DNA of 62,024 nucleotides from Marinobacter gudaonensis. Lineage in GTDB: Bacteria > Pseudomonadota > Gammaproteobacteria > Pseudomonadales > Oleiphilaceae. The number at the start of each line of letters is the position of its first letter. The stretch's first letter is position 1. The notes beneath the pieces are model-generated. The model was given only the letters and a program-made list of their open reading frames with translations. It made no database searches and had not been told where the DNA came from. The position numbers and the translations under genes were made by a program. Positions 1 through 14,009 of the stretch are shown here, in pieces. The DNA is taken from positions 140,878 to 202,901 of the forward strand of contig NZ_FOYV01000004.1 of the NCBI RefSeq assembly GCF_900115175.1. The letters run 5' to 3'.

Positions 1-406
<406 letters not shown>

Positions 407-431
407 GGGATTGGAGTTCCATCCCAATCCC
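407..431 (+). terminator. hairpin directly after the SPOR gene stop, possible weak terminator
   Basis: GGGATTGG (407-414) pairs with CCAATCCC (424-431) around a 9-nt loop, starting on the base after the stop codon. No T-run follows, so an intrinsic terminator is only a possibility. Confidence 0.35.
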
Positions 432-494
432 TTGTGGCCCATACCTTGGGCTGGTAATTCCGGTCTGGGCTTCCCACAATAATTTCACTCCGAT

Positions 495-523
495 TTGAGT
501 ACGTATTTCTACGTGTGTAAAAT
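495..523 (+). promoter_or_regulatory. sigma-70 promoter candidate for gltBD
   Basis: TTGAGT (495-500), 17 bp, TAAAAT (518-523). Five of six bases match the consensus in the -10 and four of six in the -35, with ideal spacing, and it lies 95 bp before the gltB start in the only sizeable gap upstream. The 5' leader of about 90 nt holds nothing else I recognise. Confidence 0.6.
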
Positions 524-617
524 AGCCAGCCCCCATTTTCAGTGTCAAAGGGTGGTTGTAGGGCCTTGCGCTCATTAACTCTTTGATTGAAAAGCATTTC
601 TACGCGAGAGAACGCTT

Positions 618-6561
<5,944 letters not shown>

Positions 6562-6585
6562 GGCCCGGCTTGATCCGGATCAGAG

Positions 6586-6618
6586 GGGCGGCTTCCTACG
6601 GGAAAGCCGCCCTTTTTT
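6586..6618 (+). terminator. intrinsic terminator of gltBD
   Basis: GGGCGGCTT (from 6586) pairs with AAGCCGCCC (to 6612) around a short loop, with a one-base bulge in the longer stem, followed by six T. It lies 24 bp after the gltD stop. Confidence 0.9.
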
Positions 6619-6688
6619 ATTCCGGCAAACCGGGTATTATGGCTCCCCATTCCACAGCCCCTGATACACAGAACATCCTGGATTTTCT

Positions 6689-7753
6689 ATGACTGAGCTG
6701 AAGAACGACCGTTTCCTGCGCGCCCTGATGCGCCAGCCCGTGGATCGCACCCCGGTGTGGATGATGCGCCAGGCGGGACGATACCTGCCGGAATACCGGG
6801 CCACACGGGCGAAAGCGGGCAACTTTCTCAGCCTGTGCAAGAACACACCGCTGGCCTGTGAGGTGACCCTGCAGCCGCTGGAGCGGTATCCGCTGGATGC
6901 CGCCATCCTGTTCTCCGACATCCTGACCATTCCCGATGCGCTCGGTCTCGGGCTGTATTTCGAGACCGGCGAAGGCCCCAAGTTCCGGAACACCATCCGC
7001 TCCGCGGCCGATGTGGCGGCGCTGCCGACCATCAATGCCGAGGTGGACCTGGATTACGTGATGAACGCGGTGTCGACCATCCGCGGCGCGCTCAATGGCC
7101 GGGTGCCGCTGATCGGTTTCTCCGGCAGCCCCTGGACCCTGGCCACCTACATGATCGAAGGCGGCTCCTCCAAAGACTTCCGGGAAGCGAAAAAGCTGAT
7201 GTACGGCCAGCCGGAGGTGATGCATCGGTTGCTGGACCATCTGGCAGACAGCGTTATTGATTACCTCAACGGCCAGATCAGGGCCGGTGCCCAGGCGGTA
7301 CAGATCTTCGACACCTGGGGTGGCGTGCTCAGCAGCTGGGCCTACGAGGAATTCTCACTGCGCTACATGAAGAAGATTGTCGATGGCCTGATTCGCGAGA
7401 ACGACGGCCGGCGTGTACCGGTGATCCTGTTCACCAAGAACGGCGGCCAGTGGCTGGAATCCATCGCCGATTCAGGCGCCGATGCGATTGGCCTGGACTG
7501 GACCACGGACATTGGCAATGCCCGTGCCCGCATCGGTGACCGTGTCGCCCTGCAGGGCAACATGGACCCGGCCATGCTGTACGCGCCGCCGGCGCGAATC
7601 CGGGAAGAGGTGGCGGACATTCTTCGGCGTTATGGCTCTGGCAGCGGGCATATCTTCAACCTCGGGCATGGCATTACCCCGGATGTGGATCCGGAGCACG
7701 CCCGTGCGTTCATCGAGGCTGTGGTGGAGCTAAGCCCCGAGTACCACCGCTGA
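6689..7753 (+). CDS. hemE: uroporphyrinogen decarboxylase
   Basis: 354 residues, typical length. The enzyme removes four carboxyl groups from uroporphyrinogen III to give coproporphyrinogen III in cytoplasmic haem synthesis. The hallmark [13 protein letters not shown] is at about 25-37, with the conserved Arg and Asp-containing stretches ([29 protein letters not shown]) following. It sits alone after the gltBD terminator and is probably monocistronic. The same gltB-gltD-hemE order occurs in Pseudomonas. Downstream begins a 325-bp gap holding two repeats. Confidence 0.97.
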   Translation: MTELKNDRFLRALMRQPVDRTPVWMMRQAGRYLPEYRATRAKAGNFLSLCKNTPLACEVTLQPLERYPLDAAILFSDILTIPDALGLGLYFETGEGPKFRNTIRSAADVAALPTINAEVDLDYVMNAVSTIRGALNGRVPLIGFSGSPWTLATYMIEGGSSKDFREAKKLMYGQPEVMHRLLDHLADSVIDYLNGQIRAGAQAVQIFDTWGGVLSSWAYEEFSLRYMKKIVDGLIRENDGRRVPVILFTKNGGQWLESIADSGADAIGLDWTTDIGNARARIGDRVALQGNMDPAMLYAPPARIREEVADILRRYGSGSGHIFNLGHGITPDVDPEHARAFIEAVVELSPEYHR

Positions 7754-7799
7754 GCTCGGAGATATAGTCTTTCCTAGCCTTCGAGTCTGGGGCATGAGT

Positions 7800-7900
7800 C
7801 TGTTGTGGGGCCCTTTCCAAAAACCGCTCCGAGCACCTCCCTGTGGCTTGTCTCCGGCCATCCCTGGCCTACGACATTTTTGGAAAGGGCCCCACAACAG
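7800..7900 (-). repeat. long-arm palindromic element, copy 1 (24-bp perfect arms, 53-nt core)
   Basis: Arms 7800-7823 and 7877-7900 are perfectly complementary over 24 bp. After one mismatch, GAG/CTC can extend the pairing, and GCATGAG (7792-7798) can also pair with CTCATGC (7906-7912). The core (7824-7876), read on the minus strand, is TGTCGTAGGCCAGGGATGGC followed by CGGAGACAAGC and CACAGGGAGGTGCTCGGAGC. Within it TGTC pairs with GACA, and GGCCA-GGGA-TGGCC and CAC-AGGGAG-GTG form two hairpins. Copy 2 at 8596 is the closest relative: same core and the same TTCCAAAAA arm end. Confidence 0.9.
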
Positions 7901-7948
7901 CCTCGCTCATGCATTGGAGATTTGTCGGCCAATTTCCAGTGCAGTCTC

Positions 7949-7988
7949 GTAGGTCGGATCAGGCGCGCAAAGCGTGCCGTAATCCGAC
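7949..7988 (+). repeat. REP-like palindrome, copy 1
   Basis: GTAGGTCGGATCAGGCGCGC continues as AAAGCGTGCCGTAATCCGAC. It is an imperfect palindrome (GTCGGAT against ATCCGAC, with GGC/GCC inside). Two related copies occur at 8457-8488 and 23843-23872. Similar GTCGGATTA palindromes are widespread extragenic repeats in gammaproteobacteria; which subfamily this belongs to was not checked. Confidence 0.75.
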
Positions 7989-8078
7989 AACCTGATCCCC
8001 TTCGAAAACTCCTCTGGATGCAACGACCTGTCCGGTCTATAGTCAGGTGAAACAAGACCGGTAAACAGGAGTAACCTC

Positions 8079-8447
8079 TTGCCCACCAAAACCCCCGAAA
8101 AACGCCGGTTCCATCGTATCGAGTTCGATGCGCCCTGCGAGCTTCACTGCCAGGAATCTGTCTGGAAGACGGAGGTGCTGGATATTTCTCTGAAGGGTGT
8201 TCTGGTCAAACGACCGGAAGGCTGGAAGGTGCCGTTAAAGCAGCCCTGTGAGGTGATTATCCATCTCAACGACCATGAGGCCGGGATCGTGATGGCCGTG
8301 GAGTTGCGGCATGTGGAACCGCATCGGCTGGGCTTTAAATGCCAGTACATTGACCTTGATAGTGCCACGCACCTGAAGCGTCTGGTTGAACTTAATCTTG
8401 GTGATCAAGCTCTGCTGGAGAGGGAGTTTGCGCACCTTATTGATTAG
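8079..8447 (+). CDS. PilZ-domain protein (probable c-di-GMP receptor)
   Basis: 122 residues, a stand-alone PilZ domain. The two c-di-GMP binding signatures are present: RxxxR as RRFHR (R9 and R13) and D/NxSxxG as DISLKG (35-40). The start is TTG at 8079, chosen because CAGGAG ends 7-8 bases upstream and no ATG fits. Upstream, CCGGTC (8032-8037) and GACCGG (8056-8061) form an inverted repeat in the leader. The gene is isolated: it is bracketed on both sides by a REP-like palindrome and then a long-arm palindromic element in mirror order. The partner or output of this receptor cannot be told from the sequence. Confidence 0.85.
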   Translation: MPTKTPEKRRFHRIEFDAPCELHCQESVWKTEVLDISLKGVLVKRPEGWKVPLKQPCEVIIHLNDHEAGIVMAVELRHVEPHRLGFKCQYIDLDSATHLKRLVELNLGDQALLEREFAHLID

Positions 8448-8456
8448 GCAGGTTTT

Positions 8457-8488
8457 GTCGGATTACGGCTTTGCCTAATCCCACCTAC
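8457..8488 (-). repeat. REP-like palindrome, copy 2
   Basis: GTCGGATTACGGCTTTGCCT is followed by AATCCCACCTAC. On the minus strand it reads GTAGGTGGGATTAGGC and then AAAGCCGTAATCCGAC, so it is inverted relative to copy 1 on the other side of the pilZ gene. It starts 9 bp after the pilZ stop. Confidence 0.75.
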
Positions 8489-8595
8489 CTAGCTGTCCCA
8501 GATCGACTCTATGTAGTCCCAATCCATGTTTCGCCGCTGATACCGTATCTTCAGGCTCACGCTATTTGAGATTTGTGTTTTGAGGTCTAGCTGGC

Positions 8596-8699
8596 GGTTG
8601 GCGGAAGGGGCTTCCAAAAATGTCGGAGGCCAGGGATGGCCGAGGACAAGCGCACATGGATGTGCTCGTAGCGGTTTTTGGAAGCCCCTTCCGCCAACC
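8596..8699 (+). repeat. long-arm palindromic element, copy 2 (25-bp perfect arms, 54-nt core)
   Basis: Arms 8596-8620 and 8675-8699 are perfectly complementary. The core (8621-8674) starts TGTCGGAGGCCAGGGATGGC and ends ACATGGATGTGCTCGTAGCG-G. Hairpin 1 is GGCCA-GGGA-TGGCC inside TGTC/GACA. Hairpin 2 is GCACA-TGGA-TGTGC. It lies between the convergent pilZ and radA genes. No T-tract beyond the five T at the start of the right arm, which pair with the left arm. Confidence 0.92.
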
Positions 8700-8726
8700 C
8701 CTCCGTAAACTCCAAAGCAACAAAGC

Positions 8727-10103
8727 CTAGAGCTCCTCCAGAGCCGAAAGTGCATCACTCAGCTTGGTCACCGGAATCACCTTCATGCCGTCGATGGCCT
8801 TGCGCGGGGCATTGGCCTTGGGCACCAGGGCGCGGGTGAAGCCGTGTTTGGCGGCCTCGTAGATGCGTTCCTGGCCACTGGGTACCGGGCGGATTTCGCC
8901 GGACAGGCCCACTTCGCCGAAGATCACCAAATCCTGGGGCAGGGCGCGGTCGCGGAAGGAGGAAACGATGGCGGCCAGCAGGGCCAGGTCGGCACTGGTT
9001 TCGTTGACCTTAACGCCGCCTACGACGTTTACGAATACATCCTGATCGGACACGTGCATGCCGCCGTGGCGATGCAGGACTGCCAGCAGCATGGCCAAGC
9101 GGTTCTGGTCCAGGCCTACGGCAACGCGCCTCGGGTAGCCGCCCTGGGCCATGTCCACCAGGGCCTGGATCTCCACCAGCATCGGCCGGGTGCCTTCCCA
9201 GACCACCATCACCACGCTCCCCGGCGCGGCGTCCTCGCCACGGTTCAGGAAGATCGCGCTAGGGTTCTTCACTTCCTTCAGGCCCTGCTCGAGCATGGCG
9301 AAGACGCCCAGCTCATTGACCGCACCGAAGCGGTTCTTGATGCCCCGAAGAGTCCGGTAGCGGCTGTCGCTCGAGCCCTCGAGCAGGATCGAACAGTCGA
9401 TCATGTGCTCCAGGACTTTCGGGCCCGCCAGGCTGCCGTCCTTGGTGACATGGCCCACCAGGAACAGGATGGTGCCGGTCTGCTTGGCGAAGCGGGTCAG
9501 GTAGGCCGCGCTTTCGCGAACCTGGGACACGCTGCCCGGGGCGGATTCGATCTCTGCCACGTGCATCACCTGGATACTGTCCACTACCAGGATCCGCGGC
9601 TGCTCGGCTTCCGCCACCTGCATGACCCGCTCCACGCTGGTCTCGGACAACATTTTCAGATCTTTGGTGGGAAGGCCCAGGCGTTTGGCGCGCATGGCTA
9701 CCTGCTGCAGGGATTCCTCGCCAGTTACGTACAGGGCCGGAACGCTGGCCGCCAGGTGGCAGACCGCCTGCAGCAGCAGGGTGCTTTTGCCGGCGCCCGG
9801 GTGGCCGCCCATCAATACCGCCGAGCCTTCCACCAGGCCGCCGCCCAGCACCCGGTCGAACTCCTGCATGCCGGAGCTGATGCGGGGGCGTTCGGCCAGG
9901 CTCACGTCGTCCAGGCTTTGCACCTCAGACAAGCTGCCGGCAAACCCCTCGAAGCGAGCGCCGCGGGCGCCTTTGTTGTTGCTGCTGACGCCGCGGACTT
10001 CGTTGATGGTATTCCAGGCCTGGCAGGCCGTGCACTGGCCCTGCCATTTGGAATAGTCGGCACCGCATTCAGTGCAGACGTAGGCGGTCTTGGTTTTTGC
10101 CAT
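8727..10103 (-). CDS. radA: DNA repair protein RadA (Sms)
   Basis: 458 residues, family length. RadA is a RecA-like, DnaB-type ring ATPase that drives branch migration of recombination intermediates. Visible are the N-terminal C4 zinc finger (CTECGADYSKWQGQCTAC, about 10-27), Walker A GGHPGAGKS (99-107), the RadA-specific KNRFG motif and a C-terminal Lon-protease-like domain. The ATG overlaps the ettA stop by one base (TGATG on the minus strand), so it is translated from the ettA-radA transcript. Confidence 0.97.
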   Translation of the reverse strand: MAKTKTAYVCTECGADYSKWQGQCTACQAWNTINEVRGVSSNNKGARGARFEGFAGSLSEVQSLDDVSLAERPRISSGMQEFDRVLGGGLVEGSAVLMGGHPGAGKSTLLLQAVCHLAASVPALYVTGEESLQQVAMRAKRLGLPTKDLKMLSETSVERVMQVAEAEQPRILVVDSIQVMHVAEIESAPGSVSQVRESAAYLTRFAKQTGTILFLVGHVTKDGSLAGPKVLEHMIDCSILLEGSSDSRYRTLRGIKNRFGAVNELGVFAMLEQGLKEVKNPSAIFLNRGEDAAPGSVVMVVWEGTRPMLVEIQALVDMAQGGYPRRVAVGLDQNRLAMLLAVLHRHGGMHVSDQDVFVNVVGGVKVNETSADLALLAAIVSSFRDRALPQDLVIFGEVGLSGEIRPVPSGQERIYEAAKHGFTRALVPKANAPRKAIDGMKVIPVTKLSDALSALEEL

Positions 10104-11764
10104 CAGGCCAGCTTCTTGTACTTCATGCGCTTGGGCTGCATGGCGGAATCGCCTTTGCGCTTCTTGAAGTCCTCGTCGTACTCGGAGAAGTTACCCTCGA
10201 AGTAGACCACCTCGCCGTCATCCTCGAACGCCAAAATGTGCGTGGCCACCCGGTCCAGGAACCAACGGTCGTGTGAGATGACCAGTGCCGAGCCCGGGAA
10301 GTTCAGCAGGGCTTCCTCCAGGGCGCGCAGGGTTTCCACGTCCAGGTCGTTGGTGGGCTCGTCCAGTAGCAGCACGTTGCCGCCCTGCTTGAGCAGTTTC
10401 GCCAGGTGCAGGCGGTTGCGTTCACCGCCGGACAGGTCGCCAACACGCTTCTGCTGGTCGCTGCCCTTGAAGTTGAAGCGACCCACGTAGGCGCGCGAAG
10501 GCGTCTCGTAATTGCCCACCTTGATGATGTCGTTGCCGTCGGAGAGCTCTTCCCAGACGGTCTTGCTGCCATCCAGATCGCGCATCTGGTCGACGTAGGC
10601 CAGCTCCACGGTTTCACCCACGGTGATGTTCCCGGAGTCCGGCTTGTCGAACCCGGCGATCATCTTGAACAGGGTGGATTTGCCGGCGCCGTTACCACCA
10701 ATGATGCCGACAATGGCACCGGGCGGTACGCTGAAGGACACATCCTCATAGAGCAAACGGTCGTCGAAGGACTTGCTGATGCCGTCCACCTCGATCACCT
10801 TGTTACCCAGGCGCGGGCCGGGCGGAATGTACAGCTCGTTGGTTTCGTTGCGCTTCTGGAATTCCTGGGAGCTCATTTCCTCGAAGCGGGCCAGACGGGC
10901 CTTGCTCTTGGACTGACGGCCCTTGGCGTTGCTGCGAACCCACTCCAGTTCCTGCTTGATGGCTTTCTGGTGGGAAGCCTCCTGTTTGGCTTCCATCTCC
11001 AGGCGCTTCTCCTTGTTCTCCAGCCACTGGCTGTAGTTGCCCTCGAACGGAATGCCGTGGCCGCGGTCCAGTTCCAGAATCCAGCCGGCGACGTTGTCCA
11101 GGAAGTAGCGGTCGTGGGTAATGGCCACCACGGTGCCTTCGTAATCGTGCAGGAAGCGCTCCAGCCAGGCGACGGATTCGGCGTCCAGATGGTTGGTGGG
11201 CTCGTCCAGTAGCAGCATGTCCGGGCCGGAAAGCAGCAGCCGGCACAGTGCCACCCGGCGGCGCTCACCACCGGACAGAACTTTCACCTTCTGGTCCCAG
11301 GGTGGCAGACGCAGCGCGTCGGCGGCCACTTCCATCTTGCGCTCGATGTCATGGCCGTCGGTGGCCTGAATATAGGCCTCGAGCTCGCCCTGCCGTTTTG
11401 CCAGGGCATCGAAGTCCGCGTCCGGTTCGGCGTAGGCGGCATAGACCTGATCCAGCTCTGCCAGGGCGTCATGGACGCCGGACACGGCTTCATCCACGAT
11501 TTCCTTGACGGTTTTCTCTTCGTCCAGCTCCGGTTCCTGGGGCAGGTAGCCCACGTTGATGCCAGGTTGGGGCCGTGCCTCGCCGATGTAATCCTGGTCC
11601 ACGCCCGCCATAATACGCAGCAGGGTGGACTTACCGGCGCCGTTCAGGCCGAGCACGCCAATCTTGGCGCCGGGAAAGAAACTGAGGGAAATATCCTTGA
11701 GGATCTCGCGCTTGGGCGGAACCACCTTGCCCACGCGGTTCATGGTGTAGACGTATTGGGCCAT
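10103..11764 (-). CDS. ettA: energy-dependent translational throttle protein EttA (ABC-F ATPase)
   Basis: 553 residues. This is a soluble ABC-F protein with two tandem ATPase domains and no membrane part. It begins MAQYVYTMNRVGKVVPPKRE, typical of EttA. Walker A motifs are GLNGAGKS and GGNGAGKS, signatures LSGGERRR and LSGGERNR, and the charged linker between the domains is intact. In E. coli EttA binds the ribosomal E site and gates the first elongation steps according to ATP/ADP ratio. AAGGATT upstream of the ATG is a good ribosome binding site. radA is co-transcribed downstream. Confidence 0.96.
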   Translation of the reverse strand: MAQYVYTMNRVGKVVPPKREILKDISLSFFPGAKIGVLGLNGAGKSTLLRIMAGVDQDYIGEARPQPGINVGYLPQEPELDEEKTVKEIVDEAVSGVHDALAELDQVYAAYAEPDADFDALAKRQGELEAYIQATDGHDIERKMEVAADALRLPPWDQKVKVLSGGERRRVALCRLLLSGPDMLLLDEPTNHLDAESVAWLERFLHDYEGTVVAITHDRYFLDNVAGWILELDRGHGIPFEGNYSQWLENKEKRLEMEAKQEASHQKAIKQELEWVRSNAKGRQSKSKARLARFEEMSSQEFQKRNETNELYIPPGPRLGNKVIEVDGISKSFDDRLLYEDVSFSVPPGAIVGIIGGNGAGKSTLFKMIAGFDKPDSGNITVGETVELAYVDQMRDLDGSKTVWEELSDGNDIIKVGNYETPSRAYVGRFNFKGSDQQKRVGDLSGGERNRLHLAKLLKQGGNVLLLDEPTNDLDVETLRALEEALLNFPGSALVISHDRWFLDRVATHILAFEDDGEVVYFEGNFSEYDEDFKKRKGDSAMQPKRMKYKKLA

Positions 11765-11831
11765 GTTGGCAGAATCCTTTTATCAAACAGTCGCTTGAGA
11801 AATGAATACACGTCAGGTGCCTGATCAAGGG

Positions 11832-11929
11832 CTTCGGGGCGGGCGGTCCGGGATCGTCAAAATCAGGGATGATTTTGCCGAGCGTACAGGGATGTATTCA
11901 CAGCGTATCCCGGACCGCCCGCCCCGAAG
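11832..11929 (+). repeat. long-arm palindromic element, copy 3 (23-bp perfect arms, 52-nt core)
   Basis: Arms 11832-11854 and 11907-11929 are perfectly complementary, very GC-rich. The core (11855-11906) starts CGTCAAAATCAGGGATGATT and ends ACAGGGATGTATTCACAGCG-T. Hairpin 1 is AAAATCA-GGGA-TGATTTT, hairpin 2 TACA-GGGA-TGTA. It lies between the divergent ettA and glyA genes, so it cannot serve as terminator for either. Confidence 0.93.
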
Positions 11930-11942
11930 GCCGACACCACCG

Positions 11943-12038
11943 ATGCCGGTACCTGAGAACAGTAATCGGCTAAGGTAACGAAACGCACCATTGATAGCAA
12001 TTGAGCAGAAACCGGAGCCCGCCGCATGCCGGTATCTG
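11943..12038 (+). other. pair of 13-bp direct repeats in the glyA upstream region
   Basis: ATGCCGGTACCTG (11943-11955) recurs as ATGCCGGTATCTG (12026-12038), one mismatch in 13, 83 bp apart. They lie between copy 3 of the palindromic element and the glyA gene. They could be operator sites for glyA, but no regulator consensus I know fits. Confidence 0.35.
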
Positions 12039-12159
12039 CGGACGGTATAAAAGATGATTTTTTACCCGTTTGTAAGATAGAATAGCGGCCCAATTTTTCA
12101 GGGGCGTGGAGCTTGCGAATGCACTCCGGGCCAGCCAAGCACACAGGGGCAGCGCATCC

Positions 12160-13413
12160 ATGTTTAATCGTGAAATGAAAATCGCCGGCTTTGACGACGA
12201 ACTCTGGAACGCCATGCAGGCGGAAGAGAAGCGCCAGGAAGCTCACATCGAGCTGATCGCTTCCGAAAACTACACCAGCCCCCGGGTAATGGAAGCCCAG
12301 GGCAGCGTGCTGACCAACAAGTACGCTGAAGGCTACCCTGGCAAGCGATACTACGGTGGCTGTGAGTTCGTTGATATTGCCGAGGAACTGGCGATTGAGC
12401 GCGCCAAGGAGCTGTTCGGAGCTGCCTACGCCAACGTTCAGCCGCACTCCGGCTCCCAGGCCAATTCCGCCGTGTTCATGGCCCTGCTCAAGCCCGGTGA
12501 TACCGTGCTGGGCATGAGCCTGGCCCATGGCGGCCACCTGACACACGGCGCCAGCGTCAACTTCTCTGGCAAGATCTATCACGCCGTGCAGTATGGCCTG
12601 AACCCGGAAACCGGCCTGATCGATTACGACGAAGTTGAGGCCCTGGCGCTCGAGCACAAGCCAAAGATGATTATTGCCGGCTTCTCCGCTTATTCCCAGG
12701 AGCTGGATTTTGCCCGCTTCCGCGAAATCGCCGACAAGGTGGGTGCTTACCTGTTCGTGGATATGGCCCACGTGGCAGGCCTGGTTGCCGCCGGCGTGTA
12801 TCCGGATCCGGTCCCCCATGCCCACGTGGTAGCGACCACCACGCACAAGACCCTTCGTGGGCCTCGTGGCGGCCTGATCCTGGCGTGCGACGACGCCGAT
12901 CTGCAGAAAAAGCTGAACTCCGCCGTGTTCCCGGGCGGCCAGGGCGGCCCGCTGATGCACGTCATTGCCGCCAAGGCAGTGTGCTTCAAGGAAGCCATGA
13001 GTGACGAGTTCAAGACCTACCAGCAGCAGGTGGTCAAGAATGCATCGGCCATGGCCCAGGTGTTCGTGGATCGCGGTTACGACGTTGTCTCCGGTGGCAC
13101 CAGGAACCACCTGTTCCTGGTCAGCCTGATCAAGCAGGACATTACGGGTAAGGACGCAGACGCAGCTCTGGGTCGTGCCCACATCACCGTCAACAAGAAC
13201 GCGGTGCCCAACGACCCGCGCTCGCCGTTTGTGACCTCGGGCCTGCGGATTGGTACGCCGGCCATCACCACGCGCGGTTTCGGCGAGTCCGAATGCCGTG
13301 ATCTGGCGGGCTGGATTTGCGACATTCTCGACAACCTCGAGGACGAAGCGGTTAACACCCGGGTTCGTGAGCAGGTGGAAGCCCTGTGTGCCCGCTTCCC
13401 GGTCTACGGCTGA
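12160..13413 (+). CDS. glyA: serine hydroxymethyltransferase
   Basis: 417 residues from the chosen ATG, the same length as E. coli GlyA. A longer frame opens at 12106, but the family start is [16 protein letters not shown], and AGGGG precedes this ATG. The PLP-dependent enzyme converts serine and tetrahydrofolate to glycine and methylene-THF. PLP lysine lies in [13 protein letters not shown]; the N-terminal [18 protein letters not shown] is intact. It heads the block glyA-nrdR-ribD-ribBX-ribH-nusB-thiL-pgpA, the same order as in Pseudomonas. The 5' leader is long and AT-rich near 12050-12083, where TAGAAT (12078-12083) may be a -10. Confidence 0.97.
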   Translation: MFNREMKIAGFDDELWNAMQAEEKRQEAHIELIASENYTSPRVMEAQGSVLTNKYAEGYPGKRYYGGCEFVDIAEELAIERAKELFGAAYANVQPHSGSQANSAVFMALLKPGDTVLGMSLAHGGHLTHGASVNFSGKIYHAVQYGLNPETGLIDYDEVEALALEHKPKMIIAGFSAYSQELDFARFREIADKVGAYLFVDMAHVAGLVAAGVYPDPVPHAHVVATTTHKTLRGPRGGLILACDDADLQKKLNSAVFPGGQGGPLMHVIAAKAVCFKEAMSDEFKTYQQQVVKNASAMAQVFVDRGYDVVSGGTRNHLFLVSLIKQDITGKDADAALGRAHITVNKNAVPNDPRSPFVTSGLRIGTPAITTRGFGESECRDLAGWICDILDNLEDEAVNTRVREQVEALCARFPVYG

Positions 13414-13444
13414 GCGTTTTCCGTCTAGACTAGTGTGATGTTCT

Positions 13445-13468
13445 GCCGGGCCGATCCATCGGCCCGGC
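13445..13468 (+). terminator. strong GC hairpin between glyA and nrdR
   Basis: GCCGGGCCGAT (13445-13455) and ATCGGCCCGGC (13458-13468) form an 11-bp perfect stem. It is followed by GTCCTTTCC rather than a clean T-run, and the nrdR ribosome binding site comes next. It may be a partial terminator or an mRNA processing/stability hairpin that lowers expression of the downstream riboflavin genes relative to glyA. Confidence 0.5.
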
Positions 13469-13490
13469 GTCCTTTCCGGAGCTCCTGACT

Positions 13491-14009
13491 ATGCATTGTC
13501 CCTTCTGTGGTGAAGCCGACACCAAGGTGATTGACTCCCGGCTGGTGGCCGAGGGCGATCAGGTACGTCGCCGCAGGGAGTGCCTGTCTTGCCGGGAGCG
13601 CTTTACAACCTTCGAGTCCGCCGAGCTGGTGATGCCGAGGGTGGTCAAGCAGGACGGTACCCGTCAGCCCTTTGACGAAGACAAGTTGCGGTCCGGCATC
13701 ATGAAAGCACTGGAAAAGCGGCCGGTGAGCATCGAAGAGATCGACGGTGCCCTCAATCGCATCAAGTATCGACTGAGAGCCACCGGCGAGCGGGAAGTGA
13801 AGTCGATGCAGCTCGGTGAAGAGGTGATGACCGAGTTGCGTCAGCTCGACAAGGTGGCCTACGTCCGCTTTGCTTCGGTCTATCGCAGTTTCCAGGATAT
13901 CAACGAGTTCAAGGAAGAGATCGAACGGCTCTCTGCCAGCAATGGCGATACCGCCGTTGATGTGGCCAAGGCGCTGGCAGACAACCATTCCCCGAAAGGA
14001 CAGGCATGA
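13491..14009 (+). CDS. nrdR: transcriptional repressor NrdR
   Basis: 172 residues. NrdR represses ribonucleotide reductase genes by sensing (d)ATP. The zinc ribbon uses C3, C6, C31 and C34 (MHCPFC and CLSC). The ATP-cone domain begins near residue 47 ([20 protein letters not shown]). A short tail after the cone ends with [10 protein letters not shown]. Its stop overlaps the ribD start (ATGA). NrdR next to ribD is a common gammaproteobacterial arrangement; no target promoter is in this window. Confidence 0.97.
   Translation: MHCPFCGEADTKVIDSRLVAEGDQVRRRRECLSCRERFTTFESAELVMPRVVKQDGTRQPFDEDKLRSGIMKALEKRPVSIEEIDGALNRIKYRLRATGEREVKSMQLGEEVMTELRQLDKVAYVRFASVYRSFQDINEFKEEIERLSASNGDTAVDVAKALADNHSPKGQA

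Noticed and set aside
8596..8699. Palindromic elements as simple rho-independent terminators
   Set aside because: The loop is over 50 nt and itself structured, there is no T-run after the stem, and copies 3 and 4 lie between divergent genes.
8489..8758. 89-codon minus-strand frame crossing palindromic element copy 2
   Set aside because: The element is clearly non-coding by comparison with the other copies, and the frame overlaps the end of radA. The stretch ending DWDYIESIWDS looks protein-like, so a gene remnant cannot be fully excluded.
8844..10205. 453-codon open frame on the plus strand opposite radA
   Set aside because: Opposite an intact radA with zinc finger and Walker motifs; shadow frame.
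11863..13182. 439-codon open frame antisense to glyA
   Set aside because: Opposite glyA and running through palindromic element copy 3; shadow frame.
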